Shown: in pieces, positions 1 to 5,950 of the stretch
Position numbering within the stretch: position 1 is the first letter of the stretch
How the letters are laid out: every line of letters starts with the position of its first letter
NCBI GenBank assembly: GCA_947306605.1
Contig: CAMZHB010000049.1
Location: 1 to 8,775, forward strand
Direction of reading: 5' to 3'
From: an uncultured Prevotellaceae bacterium
Lineage (GTDB): Bacteria > Bacteroidota > Bacteroidia > Bacteroidales > Bacteroidaceae
Length of the DNA: 8,775 nucleotides
Translations under genes and position numbers: made by a program
Notes under the pieces: model-generated
Told to the model about the DNA's origin: nothing
What the model saw: only the letters and a program-made list of their open reading frames with translations
Database searches by the model: none

Positions 1-1423
1 TCGTGATGGGCACTCCTCCAGCCACCCATTGTTCAGCGGGAGCCGTTGTATTCTTCACAATAGCCATATATCCGGTTTTGCCATTCGCAATTAGTTGGGA
101 GGCACTCAAACCTAAGCTGTAGCAATAATCGGCATCGAAGTTGGAAGGAGCGGCACAACGTCCCTCATATCCGAAGAAATGATGCTGGGCACTGAATTTG
201 CCCACAAATTTCCCCTCTTTCTTCATTGCAGCCAGTTTTTTGGCCACCATAGCCGAAAGCAATTTTTCCGTTTCTATGAGAGAAACCTGCACATTTCCGT
301 GAGGGTCGCGCTCACCCGTGAGTTGCTCTGCAAACACTTTGGGAAGCGAAGCCAATGTAGCGGCATTCTCCGTGCTAAGATTGTCAACGAGCCAGGCAAC
401 ACGGTCTTCGGGCTGCGCCTGTGCATACTTGTCTGACGAAAGTACGTCGTTGAGCTCGGCAATCAGCTTTTTTACCGCAGGAATAAACTCAATGAGGCCT
501 TCAGGTATGAGTACGGTGCCGAAATTATTGCCTTGCGCTGCACGGGCAGCCACTGCGTCGGCGATATCTGCGACAATCTCGTCCAGAGTAAGGCCTTTCT
601 CCTGAATTTCTTCGGAAATGAGACAAATATTCGGCTGTGTCTCGAGCGCACATTCGAGTGCGATGTGAGAAGCTGAACGTCCCATCAGTTTAATAAAGTG
701 CCAGTATTTTTTAGCTGAATTGGCGTCGCGCTCAATGTTGCCTATGAGTTCCGAATAAGTCTTACAAGCGGTGTCGAAACCGAAGCTGGTTTCTATCTGG
801 TCGTTTTTGAGGTCTCCGTCGATGGTCTTGGGACAGCCGATGACCTGTATGCCCGTGTTTTTGGCGGCGTAATATTCGGCCAGGACGCATGCGTTGGTGT
901 TTGAGTCGTCTCCGCCGACAATTACGAGGGCTTTGATGCCCAGCTCATTCAATATTTTCAATCCGCTCTCAAACTGGCTTTCTTCTTCAAGCTTTGTCCG
1001 TCCGGAGCCAATCATATCAAAACCGCCGGTATTGCGATATTCGTCGATGATGTCGGCAGTCAGTTCAACGTATTTATGGTCTACGAGGCCGCCAGGTCCG
1101 AGCAGGAAGCCATATAGACGGTTTTGGGGATTCAGACGCTTGATACCGTCGAAGATACCGCAAATGACGTTGTGTCCGCCAGGAGCTTGTCCGCCACTGA
1201 GAATGACACCGACGTTCATAGGCGCGAATGACTTGGCTTCACCGGGCACAAATTCCACCAAAGGCAGGCCATAGGTGTTGGGAAACAGTTTCTGGATTTC
1301 TTCATGATCGGACACGCTCTCGGTAGGAGCGCCTTCCTTCACGCTGACATTGCCCTGCAGGCCCACAGGCAGTTTGGGGCGATACTCAGCACGGGCTATT
1401 TGCAATGCACTTTTGTTTGTCAT
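1..1423 (-). CDS. pfp: Pyrophosphate--fructose-6-phosphate 1-phosphotransferase, long form (partial, C-terminus off window)
   Basis: This cytosolic glycolytic enzyme phosphorylates fructose-6-phosphate to fructose-1,6-bisphosphate reversibly, using pyrophosphate instead of ATP. The minus-strand frame is open from an ATG at 1421-1423 to the window edge, giving 474 residues that begin MTNKSALQIARAEYRPKLP. Visible PFK motifs are GGQAPGGHN (77-85, phosphate-binding loop), GGDDS (170-174), PKTIDGD (198-204, catalytic base region), MGRSASH (247-253) and GYEGR (418-422, sugar-phosphate binding). The second Asp of GGDD and the Lys of PKTIDGD are the family hallmarks of PPi rather than ATP use. Long-form relatives run to about 550 residues, so roughly 75 residues are missing. 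A -7 promoter box lies about 35 bases upstream of the start. The gene is divergent from rfbA. The call rests on several independent motifs and is secure. Confidence 0.95.
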   Translation of the reverse strand, partial: MTNKSALQIARAEYRPKLPVGLQGNVSVKEGAPTESVSDHEEIQKLFPNTYGLPLVEFVPGEAKSFAPMNVGVILSGGQAPGGHNVICGIFDGIKRLNPQNRLYGFLLGPGGLVDHKYVELTADIIDEYRNTGGFDMIGSGRTKLEEESQFESGLKILNELGIKALVIVGGDDSNTNACVLAEYYAAKNTGIQVIGCPKTIDGDLKNDQIETSFGFDTACKTYSELIGNIERDANSAKKYWHFIKLMGRSASHIALECALETQPNICLISEEIQEKGLTLDEIVADIADAVAARAAQGNNFGTVLIPEGLIEFIPAVKKLIAELNDVLSSDKYAQAQPEDRVAWLVDNLSTENAATLASLPKVFAEQLTGERDPHGNVQVSLIETEKLLSAMVAKKLAAMKKEGKFVGKFSAQHHFFGYEGRCAAPSNFDADYCYSLGLSASQLIANGKTGYMAIVKNTTAPAEQWVAGGVPIT

Positions 1424-1458
1424 AATCGTACAGTTATTTTGGTCTTGTTTTCAACTTA

Positions 1459-1466
1459 CAAAGTTA
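1459..1466 (-). promoter_or_regulatory. Bacteroidetes-type -7 promoter box for pfp
   Basis: On the minus strand this reads TAACTTTG, an exact match to the Bacteroidetes -7 consensus TAnnTTTG. It sits about 35 bases upstream of the pfp ATG, so the leader would be short. No convincing -33 TTTG is visible at the usual spacing of about 19 nt. Confidence 0.6.
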
Positions 1467-1554
1467 CAAAAAAGTGGGGATTTCTTCCATCTATCCACGC
1501 CCTTTTATTTCGGATGAATCACATTGATAATTTCAAACAGGGCCTGCGCGCGAC

Positions 1555-1626
1555 TATATCGGAGTTAGAAAATCCATATCGGACATGGGAAACACCATGT
1601 CCGACTTGTGTCAGGGAGTCCGGCAT
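1555..1626 (+). repeat. Degenerate tandem repeat, unit about 21 nt, in the pfp-rfbA intergenic region
   Basis: Successive copies of a TCSGA-centred core start near 1556, 1576 and 1597, with a further degenerate copy around 1616-1626. The cores are ATATCGGAGTT, ATATCGGACAT and ATGTCCGACTT. Two of the units are followed by a purine-rich spacer (TAGAAAATCC, GGGAAACACC). The period is 20-21 nt. The same core and spacer pattern occurs on the minus strand inside the helicase gene at 6862-6922. No protein is credible here in any frame. The function is unknown; it may be a remnant of a dispersed repeat family. Confidence 0.65.
1579..1604. repeat. Perfect 10-bp inverted repeat within the intergenic repeat
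   Basis: The left arm TCGGACATGG (1579-1588) is the exact reverse complement of the right arm CCATGTCCGA (1595-1604), with a 6-nt loop GAAACA. It arises where two adjacent repeat units have inverted TCGGACAT / ATGTCCGA cores. No T-run follows, so it is not a standard terminator. It could be an RNA hairpin, or a protein-binding dyad upstream of rfbA. Confidence 0.7.
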
Positions 1627-1640
1627 CTCATGTTTAACAA

Positions 1641-1678
1641 GCGGGAAACAACAAAAAGTTGAGGCTTTTCCGCTTTTT
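1641..1678 (+). terminator. Terminator-like stem-loop just upstream of the rfbA promoter box
   Basis: GCGGGAAA (1641-1648) pairs with TTTTCCGC (1666-1673) over 8 bp including one G-U pair. An inner stem CAAC/GTTG closes an AAAAA loop, with a 4-nt bulge (AGGC). Five T residues follow directly (1674-1678). The shape fits an intrinsic terminator on the plus strand, yet no plus-strand gene lies upstream in the window. It may insulate rfbA from read-through or end a short transcript covering the repeat, or be fortuitous. Confidence 0.4.
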
Positions 1679-1693
1679 GCACTCTTTTATTTG

Positions 1694-1701
1694 TACTTTT
1701 G
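1694..1701 (+). promoter_or_regulatory. Bacteroidetes-type -7 promoter box for rfbA
   Basis: TACTTTTG matches TAnnTTTG and lies 30 bases upstream of the rfbA ATG. A TTTG at 1676-1679 is the only nearby -33 candidate. Its 14-nt gap is shorter than the usual 19 or so, so the -33 element is uncertain. Confidence 0.55.
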
Positions 1702-1731
1702 CAAACGTAAACGCTATAATTTATCACAGAG

Positions 1732-2607
1732 ATGAAAGGCATTGTATTGGCCGGAGGCAGCGGAACACGCCTCTATCCCATCACTAAAGGCATCAGCAAA
1801 CAACTGATACCTATCTACGACAAGCCGATGGTGTACTACCCCATTTCGGTACTCATGCTGGCAGGCATTCGCGACATCTTGGTAATATCTACACCGCAGG
1901 ACCTGCCGATGTTCAAGCGTTTGCTCGGCGACGGAAGCGATTACGGCATCCGTTTGAGCTATGCAGAACAGCCCAGCCCCGACGGTTTGGCCCAGGCATT
2001 CATTATAGGACGCAATTTCATTGGCAATGATGACGCCTGCCTTGTTCTGGGCGACAACATATTTTATGGCAACGGCATGCCAGAGCTTTTGCAGCGCGCC
2101 GTAAAGACCGTAACCGACGAAAGAAAGGGCTGTGTTTTCGGTTACCGCGTGAACGATCCGCAGAGATACGGGGTCGTGGAATTTGACTCCAACCGCAATG
2201 CCATTTCCATTGAGGAAAAACCGGCCGTACCAAAGAGCAATTATGCCGTTGTTGGCCTATACTTCTACCCGAACGAGGTAGTCGACATCGCATCCCGCAT
2301 CAAACCCAGCGCACGCGGTGAACTGGAAATCACAACGGTAAACCAAGAGTTCTTGTCCCTCGGCCGTCTCAAAGTAGAGACACTTGGACGTGGCTTTGCC
2401 TGGCTTGACACCGGCACTCACGAAAGTTTGAGCGAGGCATCCACATTTATTGAGGTCATCGAGAAACGTACAGGCCTCAAAGTGGCTTGTCTCGAAAGCA
2501 TTGCCCTGGAAAACGGATGGATAAGCAAACAAGAGTTGCGCGAAATTGCCCGCCCGATGGAGAAGAACCAGTATGGCCAATACCTGCTGAAACTCGCAGA
2601 AGAATAG
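1732..2607 (+). CDS. rfbA: Glucose-1-phosphate thymidylyltransferase (RmlA/RfbA)
   Basis: RmlA condenses dTTP and glucose-1-phosphate to dTDP-glucose and pyrophosphate in the cytosol. This is the first step of dTDP-L-rhamnose and related surface-sugar synthesis. The 291-residue length is typical of the short RmlA family. The nucleotidyltransferase signature [13 protein letters not shown] spans 6-18, followed by [16 protein letters not shown] (22-37). GDN (107-109) and LDTGTH (225-230) carry the expected metal-binding Asp residues, and EEKP (161-164) carries the sugar-phosphate-binding region. The ATG is chosen because the family begins MKGI(V/I)LAGG. The rmlB, rmlC and rmlD genes that often accompany rmlA are absent from the window: upstream is the divergent pfp, downstream a convergent gene. 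It therefore appears to be monocistronic, with its own promoter box and terminator. Confidence 0.97.
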   Translation: MKGIVLAGGSGTRLYPITKGISKQLIPIYDKPMVYYPISVLMLAGIRDILVISTPQDLPMFKRLLGDGSDYGIRLSYAEQPSPDGLAQAFIIGRNFIGNDDACLVLGDNIFYGNGMPELLQRAVKTVTDERKGCVFGYRVNDPQRYGVVEFDSNRNAISIEEKPAVPKSNYAVVGLYFYPNEVVDIASRIKPSARGELEITTVNQEFLSLGRLKVETLGRGFAWLDTGTHESLSEASTFIEVIEKRTGLKVACLESIALENGWISKQELREIARPMEKNQYGQYLLKLAEE

Positions 2608-2661
2608 ACACCCCGTCCCTCCCCACAACGGGAACAAGGAGAACCCGACAACCATAAAAAC

Positions 2662-2691
2662 AAGGAGTAAAACCGAATGGCTTTACTCCTT
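2662..2691. terminator. Bidirectional intrinsic terminator between rfbA and the GH109 gene
   Basis: A perfect 10-bp stem, AAGGAGTAAA (2662-2671) with TTTACTCCTT (2682-2691), encloses a 10-nt loop in which CC/GG can also pair. On the minus strand the stem is followed by a T-run (complement of AAAAA, 2656-2660). On the plus strand it is followed by an AT-only tract (2691-2710). It sits between two convergent stop codons, so it can serve both transcripts, with the better U-tract on the GH109 side. Confidence 0.8.
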
Positions 2692-2728
2692 ATTATATAT
2701 ATTATATATAGCAATTACCCGCTACTTC

Positions 2729-4267
2729 TTATCTGTGCTTTTTTGCCTGCAACTTGAGCTGTTTCTGCAGTTCGGCTTCAGCAGCCTTGACACCCTTCGT
2801 CTTAAGCGTCATAGTGTAAGCCTTGGCTATGGCAGCCGTTTCGGCTTCCTGCTCTTCAGAAGCGAAAGCATGGCGATAAGCCTTTTGATCATAAGCGTGT
2901 CCGCGGGTAAAGTCAGGAACAGCCACGGCAGCACAATTGTTGTCCATGGAACGTTCGCCCAACTCAGCCAGACAGCACCACTCGGCAAGGTCATATATGT
3001 CAATGTCAAGAGGAAGACCGTTTTGCAGGCAATATACCAGGCGTGCGTCCATCACGAAATCCATGCCGCCGTGTCCACCTACCACTTTGGCCTCGGCACC
3101 GTACTTCTTCAGTATGGGAGCCTGGTACTTGGCAACCAGTGCATCCATATCAGCCTTTTTCATAAAGCTGTGACTCGAGAGGTTGTCAACTTGGGGAGCC
3201 ACTCCGGAGTTCTTCATCTGGCCGGCATCAAGCGCGTAACCTTCCACAGGGTACTTGTTCGCAAAACCTTTCGTACCTGTCAATTGGTACAAACGGTTAT
3301 AAGGTTGCGGATTCATGACATCGTGCTGTATTTCTATAACCTTGCCCTGCTCAGTACGGATAAGCGTAGTCGTATGGTCCCCGTTGCGGAATTCTTCCTC
3401 CGTACAGTCTTTGCCCGTAATTTGCTTTACCAAGCCCGGTCCCGTAGCTGCTTTCGTGTCCATAGCCACTAAAGTCTTCATACGGTCACCACGGTGAATG
3501 TTGAGTACCTGTGCCACAGGACCAAGTCCGTGAGTCGCATAGACATCACCACGATGGGTACGATTGTATTCAAGACGCCAGTTTTGCCAATAAGCACCCC
3601 AAAAATCGCTGAGATTATGGATGTAAGCACCCTGCACACGAAGCACTTCACCAAAGACTCCCTGCTGCGCCATGTTGAGAGAATTGAGTTCGAAGTCGTC
3701 GTAGCAGCAATTCTCAAGCAACATACAGTGCAAACGCTTCTGTTCAGAAAGGTCTATAAGCTCCCAACAATCTTTCAAATCCATGGCAGAGGGGACTTCA
3801 ATAGCCACATGCTTCCCGTTTTCAAGGGCACACTTGGCCACAGGCACATGATGCACCCAGTCTGTGGCAATGTAAACCAAATCAATGTCCTTACGCTTGC
3901 ACAACTCCTCATAACCATAATCGCCAAAGTAAACCTCGGCCTCCGGCATATTGGCTTTCGTCAGATACTTGTTGCAACGCTCCGCACGTTCACGTTCATA
4001 ATCACACAAGGCCACAATACGCACGCCGTTAATGTGAGTCCAGCGCTCCACAGCACCGGGACCACGCATCCCAAGACCCACAAAAGCCACACGAACAACA
4101 GGTATCGGAGCCACAGACAAGCCCAATGCGTGTTGCTGGCCCGCTGGACGCGACGGCGTCTCAACTACTATCGTTCCCTTCTCCCAATGCCATTTCGTTT
4201 GGGCCGGAACTACATTTGAAAACATCAAAAGGCTGATAACAGCCATCAAAAACGAAAACTTTTTCAT
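2729..4267 (-). CDS. Secreted GH109-type alpha-N-acetylgalactosaminidase (Gfo/Idh/MocA fold)
   Basis: Family GH109 enzymes remove terminal alpha-linked GalNAc using a bound NAD cofactor in an oxidation-elimination mechanism, and act outside the cytoplasm. The 512-residue product starts with a Sec-type signal peptide (MKKFSFLMAVISLLMFSNVVPA, cleavage likely near AQ). A Rossmann domain follows with the NAD loop GLGMRGPG (64-71). GH109-like signatures are EVPSA (157-161) in place of the EKP of ordinary Gfo/Idh/MocA dehydrogenases, MLLENCCY (182-189), VYATHGLGP (242-250) with the Tyr and His expected in the active site, and GGHGGMDF (397-404). After PDFTRG (451-456) there is a further Lys/Ala/Glu-rich tail of about 56 residues. 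The gene is divergent from a fucosidase and convergent with rfbA. A Gfo/Idh/MocA dehydrogenase of other specificity is the main alternative. Confidence 0.85.
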   Translation of the reverse strand: MKKFSFLMAVISLLMFSNVVPAQTKWHWEKGTIVVETPSRPAGQQHALGLSVAPIPVVRVAFVGLGMRGPGAVERWTHINGVRIVALCDYERERAERCNKYLTKANMPEAEVYFGDYGYEELCKRKDIDLVYIATDWVHHVPVAKCALENGKHVAIEVPSAMDLKDCWELIDLSEQKRLHCMLLENCCYDDFELNSLNMAQQGVFGEVLRVQGAYIHNLSDFWGAYWQNWRLEYNRTHRGDVYATHGLGPVAQVLNIHRGDRMKTLVAMDTKAATGPGLVKQITGKDCTEEEFRNGDHTTTLIRTEQGKVIEIQHDVMNPQPYNRLYQLTGTKGFANKYPVEGYALDAGQMKNSGVAPQVDNLSSHSFMKKADMDALVAKYQAPILKKYGAEAKVVGGHGGMDFVMDARLVYCLQNGLPLDIDIYDLAEWCCLAELGERSMDNNCAAVAVPDFTRGHAYDQKAYRHAFASEEQEAETAAIAKAYTMTLKTKGVKAAEAELQKQLKLQAKKHR

Positions 4268-4309
4268 CTGGTATATAATTTTTTATTATGTATTCAGCAG
4301 AGGTTTATA

Positions 4310-4323
4310 CAAACATTAGTTTG
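4310..4323. promoter_or_regulatory. Small dyad at the predicted GH109 transcription start
   Basis: CAAAC (4310-4314) and GTTTG (4319-4323) form a 5-bp inverted repeat around ATTA. It directly adjoins the -7 box of the GH109 promoter on its downstream side, where an operator could lie. It is short and AT-rich, so chance is possible. Confidence 0.2.
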
Positions 4324-4331
4324 CAAATTTA
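4324..4331 (-). promoter_or_regulatory. -7 promoter box for the GH109 gene
   Basis: On the minus strand this reads TAAATTTG, an exact TAnnTTTG match. TTTG motifs at 4344-4347 and 4348-4351 (minus strand) are -33 candidates at slightly short spacing. The leader to the ATG would be about 50 nt. Confidence 0.55.
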
Positions 4332-4426
4332 AGCATTTATCGGCAAACAAACCCAATTACCAGTATATAAAATTGACTCACACAATAAAAAACTGCATTT
4401 CCGAGGGTCTACATCAGATTTATCGT

Positions 4427-4434
4427 TAACTTTG
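4427..4434 (+). promoter_or_regulatory. -7 promoter box for the GH29 fucosidase gene
   Basis: TAACTTTG matches TAnnTTTG and ends 25 bases before the ATG at 4460, giving a short leader. No clear -33 TTTG is visible. Together with the minus-strand box at 4324-4331 it makes 4268-4459 a divergent promoter region. Confidence 0.5.
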
Positions 4435-4459
4435 TGCCTGTAAAACTATCCTGTATCCG

Positions 4460-5935
4460 ATGTATTCATTCCGTCCTGTTTGTATCAGAATCCTTGCGCT
4501 GTCTCTCGTTCTTTCATGTCAAATACTTGGAGCACGAGTAACGCCTCCCGCGCCATACGGTCCCACACCCTCTGCCCGACAACTGACATGGCACGATTTA
4601 GAAATGTATGCGTTCATACATTTCACCACTACAACGTATCGCGATGTGGAATGGGGCTACGGTGATGCCTCACCCGACGAATTCCAACCCGACAGTCTGG
4701 ATTGCAACCAATGGGTCAGCACACTCAAAGCGGCGGGTATGAAAGGCGTTATCCTTACTGCCAAGCATCACGACGGTTTCTGTCTGTGGCCATCGCGTCT
4801 TACGGATTACAGTGTGGCCCATTCGTCGTGGCAGGAAGGAAAAGGCGACGTGGTCAAAGAACTTTCGGATGCCGCACGTCGTCACGGGCTGAAGTTTGGC
4901 CTGTATCTTTCGCCATGGGACCGACATGACCTGCGCTATGGCACACCTGCATACATCGACTACTATCGTGGACAACTGCAGGAACTCTTAACGGGCTACG
5001 GTCCCATATTTGAAGTTTGGCAAGACGGAGCTAACGGCGGCGACGGTTACTATGGCGGCGCCCGGGAACGGCGTAAGATTGACAACAAAACCTACTACGA
5101 CTGGCCGAACACAAACCAGCTCATCCGCAAGTGGCAGCCTGACGCCTGCATATTCAGTGACGGCGGTCCCGATGCACGGTGGTGCGGCACGGAAAGCGGA
5201 TATGTGGGCGACCCTAACTGGTGTGCCATCACGCGAAACAATTATGCCCCGGGGATAGCCAAACAAGAATATCTGCAACACGGGGAAGCGGACGGAACAG
5301 ACTGGGTTCCAGCCGAAGTGGACGTATCTATTCGTCCCGGATGGTTTTATCATGCCCGCGAAGACCAACAAGTCAAGCCGGTGAGCAAACTCATGGACAT
5401 CTATTACAAGTCTGTAGGCCGCGGTGCCAATCTTATCCTCAACGTTCCGCCCACCAAGAGCGGCCGGCTCCATCCTACGGACGTCTGTCACCTGTTAGCT
5501 TTCGGCAAAGCCCTGCGTGAAGAATTCAGCCAGCCACTCAGTCACAAAATAACGCGGTTTGGCAGCAGCAATACACGGGGTAACAGCAAACGTTATTCAC
5601 CCAAGCGGCTTACAGACGGCAAAAAGACCACGTACTGGGCCACTGACGACAAAGTATGTCAGGCTTCCGTGACCTTTACATTCGACAAACCGACCGTATT
5701 CAACCGATTCAGCATAGGCGAATACCTACCTATGGGACAACGTGTCAAAGCATTCCAGATAGAAATAGAGACATCGGAAGGACAATGGACAAAGATTGCC
5801 GAGGCCACAACCATTGGCCACAAACGCCTGTTGCGTTTCCCCGATGTCGAAGCCCGCAACGTGAGACTTGTCATCACAGACAGCCACGCGTGTCCTTGCA
5901 TTGAACACGTCGAATTCTATTATTCCCCGAATTAA
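4460..5935 (+). CDS. Secreted alpha-L-fucosidase, GH29-B type, with C-terminal F5/8C-like domain
   Basis: GH29 enzymes hydrolyse terminal alpha-L-fucose with retention. The B subfamily generally prefers alpha-1,3/1,4 fucose in branched (Lewis-type) glycans. The 491-residue product begins with a hydrophobic export signal (about residues 8-25). LVLSC at 16-20 could be a lipobox, so it may be either a periplasmic enzyme or a lipoprotein. The (beta/alpha)8 domain spans roughly 30-355, with FIHFTTTTY (52-60), AKHHDGFCLWPS (101-112) and FEVWQDGANGGDG (184-196). D189 is the probable nucleophile. RWCGTESGY (240-248) holds E245, the probable acid/base, and WVPAEVDVSIRPGWFYH (282-298) is a strong subfamily signature. 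Residues about 361-490 form a discoidin-like beta-sandwich (LTDGKKTTYWATDD). Its length and both domains look complete. Its divergent neighbour is the GH109 gene. Confidence 0.93.
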   Translation: MYSFRPVCIRILALSLVLSCQILGARVTPPAPYGPTPSARQLTWHDLEMYAFIHFTTTTYRDVEWGYGDASPDEFQPDSLDCNQWVSTLKAAGMKGVILTAKHHDGFCLWPSRLTDYSVAHSSWQEGKGDVVKELSDAARRHGLKFGLYLSPWDRHDLRYGTPAYIDYYRGQLQELLTGYGPIFEVWQDGANGGDGYYGGARERRKIDNKTYYDWPNTNQLIRKWQPDACIFSDGGPDARWCGTESGYVGDPNWCAITRNNYAPGIAKQEYLQHGEADGTDWVPAEVDVSIRPGWFYHAREDQQVKPVSKLMDIYYKSVGRGANLILNVPPTKSGRLHPTDVCHLLAFGKALREEFSQPLSHKITRFGSSNTRGNSKRYSPKRLTDGKKTTYWATDDKVCQASVTFTFDKPTVFNRFSIGEYLPMGQRVKAFQIEIETSEGQWTKIAEATTIGHKRLLRFPDVEARNVRLVITDSHACPCIEHVEFYYSPN

Positions 5936-5950
5936 CAGGCTTTCAAGGCG

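Noticed and set aside
1555..1626. CRISPR array
   Set aside because: Units are about 21 nt in total with a core of 11-15 nt. The spacers are similar purine-rich sequences rather than unique ones, there are only about four units, and no cas genes are present apart from a Cas4-like fold fused to a helicase.
1304..1735. Plus-strand open frame of 143 codons spanning the pfp start, the repeat and the rfbA start
   Set aside because: It is antisense to the clear pfp N-terminus, crosses both promoter boxes and the repeat, overlaps the rfbA start and resembles no known protein. It is a chance frame.
2691..2710. AT-only tract as a separate repeat or origin-like element
   Set aside because: It is a short, low-complexity sequence directly after the terminator stem and is most simply part of the terminator region.
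3494..4219. Plus-strand frame of 241 codons opposite the GH109 gene
   Set aside because: It is antisense to an ORF with a signal peptide and conserved GH109 motifs, with no start context or family resemblance of its own.
4268..4376. Possible shared operator, GTATATAA near 4271 and again near 4363
   Set aside because: The match is only 8 AT-rich bases with no extended symmetry, which is expected by chance in such a sequence.
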